In this document: piece after piece, positions 1 to 9,033 of the stretch
How the letters are laid out: each line of letters begins with the position of its first letter
Position numbering within the stretch: position 1 is the stretch's first letter
Assembly (NCBI RefSeq): GCF_025566985.1
Contig: NZ_JAOQJD010000012.1
Span: 7,974 to 71,973 of the forward strand
Length of the DNA stretch: 64,000 nucleotides
Direction: 5' to 3'
DNA from: Aedoeadaptatus acetigenes
GTDB lineage: Bacteria; Bacillota; Clostridia; Tissierellales; Peptoniphilaceae
Translations under genes and position numbers: made by a program
Notes under the pieces: model-generated
Told to the model about the DNA's origin: nothing
What the model saw: the letters and a program-made list of their open reading frames with translations, nothing else
The model's database searches: none

Positions 1-592
1 AATAGAAGTTGGAGCGCATTCTCATATATTTATGCCTTTATTTTCCTTTTTAGGAACAAAAGTTTTGTTTGTTACGGATATTGACTCTGTTAAAGCTGAA
101 AAGAAAATAGATAAAAATGGAAAAGAAAGAACTGTATATACGAGTTGTCACCCCGATGAGGGAACACATACAAGTAACGCATCAATAAAAGAATTTTTTA
201 AAGATACTGGAATTGATACATCGAATAATCAATTTAAGGAACTTGTAGGGAAAAATGCTGAGGATAAAATTAAAGATAATATGAGAATGGCCTATCAAAT
301 ACCAGAATCTTATGGTGAGTATCAAGCGAGTAGTTTTGAAGATGCATTTATAGCACTAAATAAAGACTTTATATTAAAAAACAAAGAAGGATTTTATCAA
401 TATGGAGCTTTAAAAGATTTTTCGAATGATGAAATAGAAAATGGTGATTATTATAATTTTGCTTTGAATAATGTGAAAAAGAAATCGGCATTTGCATCAA
501 GCTTATTGTATTTTGATAATGAGAATGGCGAAGAAGATGAAAAATGGGCAGTTCCACATTATATTGAGGAGGGCTTATTATGGATACGCTAA
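1..592 (+). CDS. OLD-family (GajA-like) nuclease, C-terminal part
   Basis: The reading frame is open from the left edge (codons from base 2) and ends at 592, so the N-terminal ATPase part lies outside the window. The visible start reads EVGAHSHIFMPLFSFLG followed by VLFVTDIDSV. This matches the TOPRIM half of OLD-family ATP-dependent endonucleases, where an E...G...K/H block and a DxDS motif bind the metal ions that cut DNA. The stop overlaps the next gene, a UvrD-like helicase, by 13 bp. OLD nuclease plus UvrD helicase is the composition of Gabija anti-phage defence (GajA/GajB, class 2 OLD). Family assignment is from the motif and the neighbour; the missing N-terminus cannot be judged. Confidence 0.75.
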   Translation, partial: IEVGAHSHIFMPLFSFLGTKVLFVTDIDSVKAEKKIDKNGKERTVYTSCHPDEGTHTSNASIKEFFKDTGIDTSNNQFKELVGKNAEDKIKDNMRMAYQIPESYGEYQASSFEDAFIALNKDFILKNKEGFYQYGALKDFSNDEIENGDYYNFALNNVKKKSAFASSLLYFDNENGEEDEKWAVPHYIEEGLLWIR

Positions 593-2484
593 CATTGGAA
601 AAAGAAGTATTAGAAGCTCTTCAATGTATAAAAAATGGTGAAAATTTTATTTTAGAAGGTGGAGCAGGTAGTGGAAAAACATACTCCTTAATTTCCTTAA
701 TAAATGCACTCACAGAGGAATTACCAGATATAAAGATAGTATGCATTACATATACAAATAATGCAGTTGCCGAAATTTTATCAAGAATAGAAAATGAGAA
801 TATTTGGGTTTCAACAATACATGAGTTTATATGGTCTCTTATCAGAAAATATCAGAATGAAATAAAAAATATTTTAGTTGAGCTTATTAACGATGATAAT
901 GAAAAGAACTTTAAAAAGCCAAAAGATTTTTCTGAGGATTTAATTTCTAAAGAATATTTCGAAAATCTTTATGTGGATTATGATGAGTATTATTCTGTAA
1001 CGCCAAATGAAGAAAATAGAGTGAAAATCAGCCATAATCACATTTTGATTGTTGCAGAGAAAATGTTTGAGAAATATAAAAAAATAGCGGACATTTTAAA
1101 GGATATTGCAGATTGTATTTTTGTTGATGAATATCAGGATACAAGTCCTTTAGTTGCTGATATTTTACTAAAGCATCTTGAGCAAAGCGATAAGAAAAAT
1201 GTAATTGGTTTTTTTGGAGATTCAATGCAGTCTATATATGACGACGGAGTTGGTAATTTAAATCAATATAATTTAACTAAAATAGTAAAGACGCAAAACC
1301 GAAGAAATCCAAGAGTTGTAATCGAAGTAGCCAATAAGTTTAGAGATGATGATATTGAGCAAAGACCTTCAGAAGATATAAATGCACCTAATATGGAAAA
1401 TGGTACTATTAGAGAAGGTAGTATTAAATTTTTATATGGAACTGAAATAAATGATTTTATAAGTGTAAAGGGGAAGAATATTTTTGAATCTTGGGATTTT
1501 TCTGATGGAAAACAAACAAAAGAGTTAAGGCTAACACATAAATATAATGCTGAAATGACTGGCTTTAAAGACTTATATGATCTATATAATGCTGATTTGA
1601 TAACTAAGCTTATAAGTGAGATAAAGAAAAAAATTGATAAGGGAAATTTAGACTGTAATAAGACTTTGGGAGAAATAGCGTTAGAGGTAAAACCGACATA
1701 TAACAAAGTGGAGCTGTTAGATCAAATTAACGGAAATGAAATTTATCAGTCAATATATAGTGTTTTAGAAGATGTGTCATGGGAAGAAGCTTACGAAAAA
1801 TGTAGAATCACTAAGGAATCACTCATGTCATATAAATTAAATGGAATGAGTGGTAGATATGAAGCTAATTCTTATAGAGATAGGATTTTACGCAGATTAG
1901 ATATATTAGAGGAGATTATTGAATTATATGAGGCTAATAGATTTAATGATTTTCTGAGAATAACAAAATTTTCTATTCATAATAGGAATGATAAGATTTG
2001 CCTTAAGCAAGCAATTGATTATCTTGTAAGTGAAGATAATCAAACGATAGAAAATGTATTAAAATTTGCGGAAGTAAAAGGGTTACTCAAAGAAGATGAA
2101 TTGTTTAGTGATTATATTTCAAATAAAGGGTTTTATTTATGGGAGAGAATAAAAAAGATAACATTTAATCAATATAGAAAAAGCGTTTTATATTTAAAAG
2201 AATTTTCACCAATTTGTACTCAACATAGTGTTAAAGGTAGTGAATATGACAATGTATTGCTTGTATTAGAGTCTGATTGGAATAAATATGACTTTAGAAC
2301 ATTATTTGGTAAAGGATCTCCGAACTCTAATGTTCAGAAACGTACAAAAAAATTATTTTATGTATGTATAACAAGAGCAAAAAAGAATTTAATAATATAT
2401 ATGCCTACTGATGATTCTGACATATTAGAAAAAGCTAAAGAGTATTTTGGAGAAGAAAATGTTATAGATCTCTCTTCGATTTAA
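580..2484 (+). CDS. UvrD/Rep-like superfamily 1 helicase, GajB-like
   Basis: A 634-residue SF1 helicase. Walker A GGAGSGKT lies at residues 27-34 and Walker B VDEYQD at about 182-187. Motif III-like GDSMQSIYD follows, then QNRRNP, a late motif HSVKGSEYDNVLL and a C-terminal VCITRAKKNL (motif VI), which is the UvrD/PcrA order. It starts inside the preceding OLD nuclease gene, so the two are translationally coupled and probably form one Gabija-type complex in which the helicase partner supports nucleotide sensing and DNA cutting. At 634 aa it is somewhat longer than typical GajB. It is very A+T-rich like the rest of the mobile region. A terminator follows at 2576. Confidence 0.85.
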   Translation: MDTLTLEKEVLEALQCIKNGENFILEGGAGSGKTYSLISLINALTEELPDIKIVCITYTNNAVAEILSRIENENIWVSTIHEFIWSLIRKYQNEIKNILVELINDDNEKNFKKPKDFSEDLISKEYFENLYVDYDEYYSVTPNEENRVKISHNHILIVAEKMFEKYKKIADILKDIADCIFVDEYQDTSPLVADILLKHLEQSDKKNVIGFFGDSMQSIYDDGVGNLNQYNLTKIVKTQNRRNPRVVIEVANKFRDDDIEQRPSEDINAPNMENGTIREGSIKFLYGTEINDFISVKGKNIFESWDFSDGKQTKELRLTHKYNAEMTGFKDLYDLYNADLITKLISEIKKKIDKGNLDCNKTLGEIALEVKPTYNKVELLDQINGNEIYQSIYSVLEDVSWEEAYEKCRITKESLMSYKLNGMSGRYEANSYRDRILRRLDILEEIIELYEANRFNDFLRITKFSIHNRNDKICLKQAIDYLVSEDNQTIENVLKFAEVKGLLKEDELFSDYISNKGFYLWERIKKITFNQYRKSVLYLKEFSPICTQHSVKGSEYDNVLLVLESDWNKYDFRTLFGKGSPNSNVQKRTKKLFYVCITRAKKNLIIYMPTDDSDILEKAKEYFGEENVIDLSSI

Positions 2485-2575
2485 TTGAAAAGTAGGTACT
2501 ATTTCTACTTATGTTTTATGCTGCTTTTTAATATTATTCTATAGAATGAAAAAAGATAATTACTATTTTTATTTT

Positions 2576-2608
2576 AAGAATACTCTTGCATGAGGGTATT
2601 CTTTTTTT
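2576..2608 (+). terminator. Rho-independent terminator after the helicase gene
   Basis: An AAGAATAC...GTATTCTT stem with a short loop is followed by a run of seven T. It sits about 90 bp after the GajB-like stop codon and ends that transcript. The rest of 2485-2805 is A+T-rich with no supportable gene. Confidence 0.75.
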
Positions 2609-2805
2609 ATTGTATTTACTAGAATACTATATTTAAGTTCGGAAAGATATTTTTCAAATCATGTAGATTGATTTGAAAAATAAAAACATGATTATATTCA
2701 TGAAAAATGCAGTATTTGATGTACCTAGTTTTTATTAAAAATGTAGAATTTCTCAGCTGGTATTTAATGTATTTATAAATTAAATTTTGATTTATATAAT
2801 AAATT

Positions 2806-3147
2806 TCATTTTGATTTATTAAGAAGTAGGGAATGGATCTGCCATATTTCTTTTGATAATTTTTCTATCTGTTTATTCATTGATTTGATTTCATTCTTGT
2901 AAATAACACCAGTTGCATTAGTAGCTTTTGCAATCTGGTTTATATTATTTGTTGCATTTGAAAGTAGCCATTGTAAGTTTCTAAATGGTTCTAAATCTAC
3001 TACATAAATTTCTTTTTCTAATACGCATTTCCTAAGAAAGTGGGACATAGTTTTGCAGTTTGCAAGTTTCATTTTCTTTTCAAAAACTTCTTTTTCTTCC
3101 TTAGTTAGTTTTATTTCTATTCTTTCATTTCTAAATCTATTTGCCAT
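2806..3147 (-). CDS. MobC-like mobilization (relaxosome) protein
   Basis: A 113-residue protein starting MANRFRNERIEIKL, with the N-terminal ribbon-helix-helix-like segment and the later GVIYKNEIKSMNKQIEKL helix typical of MobC accessory proteins (Pfam MobC). These bind oriT and help the relaxase nick DNA. The start at 3147 is chosen because AAGGAG lies just upstream; the longer open frame to 3243 has no ribosome binding site and crosses an inverted repeat region. No relaxase gene follows: downstream on this strand comes the oppositely oriented defence pair. It is therefore an orphan relaxosome gene, probably a relic of a mobilizable element that also supplied the serine recombinase at 12988. 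Confidence 0.7.
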   Translation of the reverse strand: MANRFRNERIEIKLTKEEKEVFEKKMKLANCKTMSHFLRKCVLEKEIYVVDLEPFRNLQWLLSNATNNINQIAKATNATGVIYKNEIKSMNKQIEKLSKEIWQIHSLLLNKSK

Positions 3148-3253
3148 TTTATTCTCCTTTATAAAATATATTTCGGGGTCTAAGGTTCTCCCTAACAAGG
3201 TAAAAATTAAAAAAATGGAGCATTCCGTAGAGGTCTGCTCCATTAATTTTTTC

Positions 3254-3273
3254 GTAAGTGTCCGTACACTTAC
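3254..3273. other. Inverted repeat upstream of mobC, oriT candidate
   Basis: The sequence GTAAGTGTCCGTACACTTAC forms two perfect 8-base arms around CCGT, about 110 bp upstream of mobC. An inverted repeat upstream of mobC is the usual place and shape of an origin of transfer. No nick site was demonstrated and no relaxase is present, so this stays a candidate. The rest of 3148-3418 shows no gene. Confidence 0.4.
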
Positions 3274-3418
3274 TGTGCTTGCTATTAAAGTTATAAGCGT
3301 TAAGCGTGTATTAAGTTTTATTAATTATACCGCATTTAAAGAAATTAATAAAGAAGTATAAAGGGCGTTCAAGCAAATATCTTAAATAAGATTACTAAAT
3401 TTTAAAATAATTCATGTA

Positions 3419-3468
3419 TTGAAATTAATTATCAAATGAGTTACAATAAAACTGACGGTAGCGTCGGA
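3419..3468 (+). promoter_or_regulatory. tetR promoter with overlapping operator-like repeat
   Basis: TTGAAA (3419-3424) and TACAAT (3442-3447) are separated by 17 bp. Immediately downstream, where transcription should begin, lies a GACG-GTAG-CGTC inverted repeat (about 3451-3468). A TetR dimer bound there would block initiation, which fits autorepression of the downstream regulator and operon. Confidence 0.6.
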
Positions 3469-3494
3469 ATTATTTATTGACAGGAGATAAAGTT

Positions 3495-4088
3495 TTGAAT
3501 GATAAAAAATTGAAAGTTGGAGAAAAAAGGAAGTTAGAAATTCTGGAAGCGGCAAAGAAATGTTTCTTAGAAAAGGGTTTCCAAAATACAACTATGGAAG
3601 ATGTTATAGAAAAAGTAAGTTTAAGTAAAGGTGGTGTTTACTATCATTATGGATCAACCTACGAAATGATTTATGATTTTATGAAATTAGGCATCAAATA
3701 TAGAGGAGAGAAAAGCAAAACTATCGACACATCTAAGTTAACGACTTTAGACGCAATTACTGAGATGATGATGGAAAGAATTTATGATGAAAATGAATTT
3801 AAAAGCATATATGCAATTTTTTTGAAACTACAAAATGAAGATAAAAGATTGTGTGAAATGTTTGAAAATTTAAAAGAAACAAACACAGAAATTTTATCGT
3901 CTACTTTTCCTCTAAACGATAAGCTATCATCTATTTTTGAAGATGAGTTTTTAGTGACATTTGTAAATACTTTGATTTTAGGATATGAAAGTTTAAATCA
4001 AAAAGAAATTTTTATTGAAAATAAAGAAACAATCAAAAAGATGTTAGAAGAATATTTGAAAAATAAATTTCCTGAATTATTAGGCTGA
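3495..4088 (+). CDS. TetR/AcrR family transcriptional regulator
   Basis: About 197 residues. The N-terminal helix-turn-helix is the classic TetR type: a KRKLEILEAAKKCFLEKGF segment followed by TTMEDVIEKV and GGVYYHYGS. The C-terminal half is the divergent ligand-binding domain. Start chosen: TTG at 3495 with CAGGAG 8 bp upstream; an earlier TTG at 3477 would put that ribosome binding site inside the gene. It is the first gene of the importer operon and lies only 20 bp before the permease, so it most likely controls that operon in response to a transported or toxic ligand. The ligand is unknown. Confidence 0.85.
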   Translation: MNDKKLKVGEKRKLEILEAAKKCFLEKGFQNTTMEDVIEKVSLSKGGVYYHYGSTYEMIYDFMKLGIKYRGEKSKTIDTSKLTTLDAITEMMMERIYDENEFKSIYAIFLKLQNEDKRLCEMFENLKETNTEILSSTFPLNDKLSSIFEDEFLVTFVNTLILGYESLNQKEIFIENKETIKKMLEEYLKNKFPELLG

Positions 4089-4108
4089 TCTTAAATTATG
4101 GTATAAAA

Positions 4109-5041
4109 ATGAATACAAAAAAGACATTTTTAAAAAAACTTTATGAGCTAATAATGACATTATTAATTGTTAGTGTATTATCATTTGTTTTAATGAAATT
4201 ATCTCCCGTCGATCCAGCCACTGCATATGCTAAAAGACATATCGGAAGTCCATCACCTGAGCAAATTGAAGAAGTAAGAATAAGATTTGGTTTTGACAAA
4301 CCTGTATATAAGCAATATTTTAACTGGATTAAAAATCTTTTTTCTCTAGACTTAGGACAGTCTTTAAGCAATGGTAAACCAGTCTGGGATAATATAATGT
4401 TGGCTTTGCCAAAAACTTTATCTGTTGTTTTCTTTTCCGCAATATTGCAGGTAATTTTAGTATTATCTTTGGGATGTATTACTTTCTTATGGAAGAGCAA
4501 GATAATCAATAAGCTTATAAATCTTTTATGCCTTATTGGTGTTTCAATTCCTAGCTTTTATATTGCTATTATCTTACTTGATATATTTGCAGTAAAGTGG
4601 GATTTGCTATCAGTAGCAGGTAATATTGGCATTACAAACTATCTACTTCCTGCAATAACTTTAGGGATATTTGGGGCTTCTTTTTATTATCCACTATTTA
4701 AAGACGCTTTAGATAAAGAAAATGGCGAATATTATATTATGTTTTTTAGAGCTAATGGTCTAAAGGAATTTACTTTGTTCGTGAAACATATATTGCCAAA
4801 CTCGATAGTAAAGTTAATCCCAAATTTCTTTCAGAGCATTGGGCTTATGATTGCAAATGTGGCAATAGTGGAGGGAGTTTTTTCTATTCCAGGATTTGGA
4901 TATTTGATTGTAAATTCTGTAATAAATCGTGATGCAACGATGATTCATGGTTTGGTTTTCTTTTTAGCCTTATTTATTGCCATTGCTAATATAACATCCG
5001 ATTTGATAAACGATCTTTTGATAAAGGAAAGGGGAGATTAA
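4109..5041 (+). CDS. ABC importer permease, DppB/NikB/CntB type
   Basis: 310 residues with an N-terminal membrane helix and then the conserved DppB-family region (PVDPATAYAKRHIGSPSPEQ, FGFDKPVYKQY, DLGQSL). The BPD transport domain with the EAA-like loop (YYIMFFRANG) and six or so membrane helices follow. It forms one half of the membrane channel of a peptide/nickel/metallophore importer. The stop overlaps the next permease start (TAATG), showing co-translation. No strong ribosome binding site precedes its ATG, so it may depend on coupling to tetR. The family covers di/oligopeptides, nickel and opine metallophores; sequence alone does not settle the substrate. Confidence 0.85.
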   Translation: MNTKKTFLKKLYELIMTLLIVSVLSFVLMKLSPVDPATAYAKRHIGSPSPEQIEEVRIRFGFDKPVYKQYFNWIKNLFSLDLGQSLSNGKPVWDNIMLALPKTLSVVFFSAILQVILVLSLGCITFLWKSKIINKLINLLCLIGVSIPSFYIAIILLDIFAVKWDLLSVAGNIGITNYLLPAITLGIFGASFYYPLFKDALDKENGEYYIMFFRANGLKEFTLFVKHILPNSIVKLIPNFFQSIGLMIANVAIVEGVFSIPGFGYLIVNSVINRDATMIHGLVFFLALFIAIANITSDLINDLLIKERGD

Positions 5042-5817
5042 TGAAAATAAATAAAAGGACAGTATTTGCTTTCCTAGTGATTTTATTTATGTTCTTTGGA
5101 AGTTTTTTTGCCCCTAATGATCCCTTAGAAGTTAATCTTCCCATTAGATTTGCAAATCCAAGTTCTAAGTATCCTTTGGGAAATGATAGCATGGGCAGGT
5201 GTGTTTTATCGAGAATACTGTACGGGGGAAAAACTACATTATTTATGGTTATGACTGCATCAATTATTGTTTTTACTTTAGGTTTGCTTTTAGGAACTCT
5301 TACATCAAAGGTTACCATGAAAAAGAATGTAATAGTAGATTCGATTATTAATGCTGTAACGGCTATACCACCAATTGCTTATTTAATCATATTTATAGCA
5401 TCTTGGGGAAATGGAATAAAAACTACATTAATTGCTTTGGTTGTTTCATATATTTTGAGATTTTTAAGGCTTGTTAGAACTCAAATAAATATTGAATACG
5501 ATAAGGCTTATTGCACCTGTATGATTTCACTTGGTGCTTCAAAGACTAGGCTAGTTCTAGTTCATATACTACCCAATATATCATTGGACTTAGTTCATTA
5601 TATTTGCTTGTCTTGTGCGGATATGATTTTAGCAATTACTGGTTTTTCATTTATAGGAATTGGACTTGGAGAAAATGTTGTGGAGTGGGGTTCTATGATT
5701 TTAGAAGCAAGAGATTCAATATTTATTAAGCCAGAACTCATAATTTACCCAATTTTTGCAGTTTTTATTACTACAATGTCATTTAATATTATTGCAAAAG
5801 AAGCAAATAGAAGGTGA
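5041..5817 (+). CDS. ABC importer permease, DppC/NikC/CntC type
   Basis: 258 residues: N-terminal helix, then NDPLEVNLPIRFANPS and HPLGTDxxGRD-like YPLGNDSMGRCVLSR, the hallmark of DppC/NikC permeases. A BPD domain with the EAA-like MISLGASKTRLVLVHI motif follows. It pairs with the preceding permease to form the channel. It overlaps the upstream stop by one base and is followed after 4 bp by the first ATPase gene, a tight operon. Confidence 0.85.
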   Translation: MKINKRTVFAFLVILFMFFGSFFAPNDPLEVNLPIRFANPSSKYPLGNDSMGRCVLSRILYGGKTTLFMVMTASIIVFTLGLLLGTLTSKVTMKKNVIVDSIINAVTAIPPIAYLIIFIASWGNGIKTTLIALVVSYILRFLRLVRTQINIEYDKAYCTCMISLGASKTRLVLVHILPNISLDLVHYICLSCADMILAITGFSFIGIGLGENVVEWGSMILEARDSIFIKPELIIYPIFAVFITTMSFNIIAKEANRR

Positions 5818-5821
5818 AGAT

Positions 5822-6604
5822 ATGATTTTGGTTAATCAATTACAAGTTACAGATAAAAAAGGAAACAGTCTTTTAAATAATATTTCCCTTAGTATTCCTA
5901 TGGCGAAAATTATTGGTCTCACTGGTCCAAGTGGTGCTGGGAAGACTACATTAATAAACGCAATACTCGGGATTTTATCAGAGGACTTGAAAGTAAGTTC
6001 TGGGAATATTACTATAGATGATTTCGATATATTTGAAAAAGATAGTATCAATATCAACAATAGAAATATCGCTTTTATTCCTCAACTTCCCATGATTTCT
6101 TTTGACAAAAGGAAAAAAATAAAAAGTCAAATGATTGAAATTTATATTGCTAATCTTAATATAGATAAATCAGAAGCATTAAGTATAGCAAAAGATAAGC
6201 TCAAAAGCGTAAATCTTGAATATGAAAGAGTTTTAGATTCATATCCAACTGAACTTTCAGGAGGCATGATTCAGCGTGTGATATTAGCAATTTCTATGGG
6301 GCTAAATACTGATTATATAATTGCTGATGAACCAACATCAGCCTTAGATAATTATAACTCATCATTATTTTTTGAATTGATTAAAGCAAATTTCAAAGGC
6401 AAAGGAATTTTATTAATAACACACGATGCCGAAATTCTTAAAAAATATAGCGACTGCATCTATGTGATAGAAAATGGGTGTGTTATAGAAAAGGGGAGTA
6501 GTAAAGATATATTTGAAAGTCCTAAAGAGGAATGGACAAGAAAATTTGTTGAATGTAGTCAGAAGATATTAGATTCTGGAGGTGAATGGGAGTGGACGAA
6601 ATAG
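5822..6604 (+). CDS. ABC importer ATPase, DppD/CntD type
   Basis: 260 residues. Walker A GPSGAGKT, signature LSGGMIQRV, Walker B DYIIADEPTSALD and the switch ITHD are all present, so it should be an active nucleotide-binding subunit. Start at ATG 5822 with AAGGTGA just upstream; the open frame extends back to 5756 inside the permease gene but has no ribosome binding site. It lacks the ~60-residue C-terminal oligopeptide/iron-sulphur extension seen in many OppD proteins, as do nickel and metallophore ATPases. It overlaps the next ATPase gene. Confidence 0.87.
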   Translation: MILVNQLQVTDKKGNSLLNNISLSIPMAKIIGLTGPSGAGKTTLINAILGILSEDLKVSSGNITIDDFDIFEKDSININNRNIAFIPQLPMISFDKRKKIKSQMIEIYIANLNIDKSEALSIAKDKLKSVNLEYERVLDSYPTELSGGMIQRVILAISMGLNTDYIIADEPTSALDNYNSSLFFELIKANFKGKGILLITHDAEILKKYSDCIYVIENGCVIEKGSSKDIFESPKEEWTRKFVECSQKILDSGGEWEWTK

Positions 6605-7296
6605 CTATGAGTAACGTTAGTCTTTCTTTTGAAACAGTAAAGGGGACATTTAAAGCTCTAGATCAAATTTCCTTTTCACTTAAAAGGGGAGATAACTTAA
6701 GTTTAATTGGTGAAAGCGGATCTGGTAAAAGCACCATTGCAAAAGCATTAATAGGATTAGAAAGAATAGATGAAGGATCTATACTCTATGATTCTGTAGA
6801 TATCTCAAAATTAAAATTAAAAAAAATAAGAAAATATAGAAAAAATATCCAGTCTGTTTTCCAGGATACATCTGGTACTTTAAATCCTGGTATAAGCACT
6901 TTTAAAAATTTGGAAGAAGGGCTTATTAATTTAACAAACTTGTCGAAAAAGGAAAGAAAGGAAAAGGTGTTATTATTTTGCGAGGATTTACATTTAAAAA
7001 AGGAAATATTAGATGTGCCCGTTCACCAACTATCTGGAGGCGAGCAAAGAAGATTGTCGCTCATAAGAGCCCTTATGGTTAATCCTGATTTTTTAATACT
7101 AGATGAGGTTACGGCTGGGCTTGACTTATTGACGATTGAAAAAGTACTAAATTTACTTTTTTATTATCAATCTAAGCATAGTATTTCTTATATTTTTATC
7201 ACTCATGATATAAATCAAGCAAAACAGATTTCAGATTATATCATAGAGATAAAGAAAGGAAAAATATTGAGAGAAGGAAAATTGCAAAGGAGATAG
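6592..7296 (+). CDS. ABC importer ATPase, DppF/CntF type
   Basis: About 234 residues with Walker A GESGSGKST, signature LSGGEQRRLS, Walker B FLILDEVTAGLD and ITHD. Start chosen: GTG 6592, eight bases after GGAGGT; the ATG at 6586 is too close to that site. It overlaps the end of the first ATPase gene by 13 bp. Like its partner it lacks the C-terminal oligopeptide extension. Together the four membrane and ATPase subunits make a complete importer, with the binding protein encoded last. Confidence 0.85.
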   Translation: MDEIAMSNVSLSFETVKGTFKALDQISFSLKRGDNLSLIGESGSGKSTIAKALIGLERIDEGSILYDSVDISKLKLKKIRKYRKNIQSVFQDTSGTLNPGISTFKNLEEGLINLTNLSKKERKEKVLLFCEDLHLKKEILDVPVHQLSGGEQRRLSLIRALMVNPDFLILDEVTAGLDLLTIEKVLNLLFYYQSKHSISYIFITHDINQAKQISDYIIEIKKGKILREGKLQRR

Positions 7297-7298
7297 AA

Positions 7299-8933
7299 AT
7301 GATCAAACTTAGAAAAAATATGATGGTTTTATTGGCACTTGTATTTAGTTTTTCAATTTTACTAGGAGGTTGCCAAAAGAATCAAGAAAAAGCTCAAGAA
7401 AATTCAAATGTAGCAAGTGAAAACACAAAAGATGAAAGCAAGAAGGTTTTAACCTTATGTACTGCTAAAGAACTGACAAACCTTACGACTTTAACAATGA
7501 ATAAGGAAAATAATATGGCTTGTGGTTTAATTTACGAAACCCTAGTAGCTTATGAAAACGGTGAAATTGTACCAAAACTTGCTGAAAGCTTTGAATATAA
7601 AGATGATGACAAAACTTTAATCTTTAAATTAAAGGAAGGGGTAAAGTTTTCAGATGGTGAAGATTTTAATGCTGATGCAGTGAAAAAAATATTAGACTTT
7701 GATAAGTCTAATCCTAACTTTGCAGGCATTAGGGCTGTTGCAGAGATAAAATCAACAGAAGTTATTGATGATAATACGATTGCTGTTCATTATGAAAATC
7801 CGTCTAAATTTTATATAAATGGCTTTTGTTTCCAAAATGTATTGGGGATGCCATCTCCAAAGTCATTTACTGAGGGAAACTTTGAGACATTTACCGAAAA
7901 TATAGGAACAGGTCCTTATGTATATGAAGAATTTAAATCTGGAGAATATACAAAATTTGTTAGAAATGAAAATTATCATGGGGAAAAACCTTACTATGAT
8001 GAAGTTATTGTCAAATATATTCCCGATGCTTCCTCAAGACTTCAAGCCTTAAATAAAGGGGAAATAGATTTAATTTATGGAGCAGATTTAATAAATTATG
8101 ATGACTTCAAAAAAGGTTCTGAAATTAAGGATGTTACTGGAGAAGTCAATAAAAATAGGACTTTGACTAAGAATCTAATTTTAAATCCAAGTAAAAAAGA
8201 ATTAGAAGATTTAAAAGTTCGCCAAGCAATTAATTATGCAATTAACAAAAAAGACATTGTCGACAGTTTAACATACTCATATGAAGATGTAGCTGAAACT
8301 TTATTCCCTAAAAATGTGGCTTATTGTGATGCAAATTATCCAACTAATTATAGTTATGCTCCTGAAAAGGCAAATAGCTTGCTAGATGAAGCGGGTTGGA
8401 AACTTAATAAAGATACAGGAATAAGAGAAAAGGACGGAAGTCCATTAAAGCTTCAATATGTTTACTGGTCAGATTTAGTACTTGCTAAGGAAACTGCACT
8501 TGCAATAAAGACGCAATTAAAAGAAGTAGGTATAGATGTTGACATAGTTGAAAAAGATCAAATGTCATGGTGGACAGATGGTATAAAGGGAGAATTCCAT
8601 TTGACAACATGGAATACAGAGGGTTCTTATACTGAACCTCACAAGTTCTTACAAGAATCAGTAACTGAAATGGATCCACATTTAATGCCATTAAAAGCAC
8701 TTTCAGATTCCAATATATATATTGACGCAATAAAGAAGGCTTCCACTTCTACAGATGAAGGGGAGATTAAAGACAATATACAAAAAGCTATAGTATATTC
8801 AAACGAAAACGCTATGGATTTGCCTCTTTCTTATTCAAAAGAAATGATTTTATATAGAAATGACAAAATTGATGGATATGACTTTACAAGTACACCACAA
8901 TTTTTCAATATTTATAGTGTAAAAGCTAAATGA
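7299..8933 (+). CDS. Solute-binding lipoprotein, SBP family 5 (NikA/CntA/OppA type)
   Basis: 544 residues. The signal peptide ends in a lipobox LLGGC (Cys about residue 25), so it is anchored to the outer face of the membrane. The body is a family 5 extracellular binding protein: LIYETLVAYENGEIVPKLAE, then LKEGVKFSDG, and RQAINYAINKKDIVDSL in lobe II. It begins 2 bp after the last ATPase gene and supplies substrate to that importer. The order tetR-permease-permease-ATPase-ATPase-binding protein differs from the usual Opp order. Peptide, nickel or a metallophore are all possible ligands. Confidence 0.87.
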   Translation: MIKLRKNMMVLLALVFSFSILLGGCQKNQEKAQENSNVASENTKDESKKVLTLCTAKELTNLTTLTMNKENNMACGLIYETLVAYENGEIVPKLAESFEYKDDDKTLIFKLKEGVKFSDGEDFNADAVKKILDFDKSNPNFAGIRAVAEIKSTEVIDDNTIAVHYENPSKFYINGFCFQNVLGMPSPKSFTEGNFETFTENIGTGPYVYEEFKSGEYTKFVRNENYHGEKPYYDEVIVKYIPDASSRLQALNKGEIDLIYGADLINYDDFKKGSEIKDVTGEVNKNRTLTKNLILNPSKKELEDLKVRQAINYAINKKDIVDSLTYSYEDVAETLFPKNVAYCDANYPTNYSYAPEKANSLLDEAGWKLNKDTGIREKDGSPLKLQYVYWSDLVLAKETALAIKTQLKEVGIDVDIVEKDQMSWWTDGIKGEFHLTTWNTEGSYTEPHKFLQESVTEMDPHLMPLKALSDSNIYIDAIKKASTSTDEGEIKDNIQKAIVYSNENAMDLPLSYSKEMILYRNDKIDGYDFTSTPQFFNIYSVKAK

Positions 8934-8961
8934 GAATAGGTTAATAAATTGAATTTAAGGC

Positions 8962-9001
8962 AGGTCTATCTATAAAGTAGTGAATGGATAGACCTATCTT
9001 A
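8962..9001 (+). terminator. Hairpin between importer and exporter-type ABC genes
   Basis: Nine-base arms AGGTCTATC and GATAGACCT are followed by ATCTTATTATT. The U-tract is weak, so it may attenuate rather than stop transcription into the downstream ABC pair. Confidence 0.5.
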
Positions 9002-9033
9002 TTATTACGAGGATTTATTAAGGAGGGGATTTG

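Noticed and set aside
4109..8933. Calling the importer a nickel (NikABCDE) system
   Set aside because: The family includes peptide, nickel and metallophore importers and no decisive substrate residue could be read.
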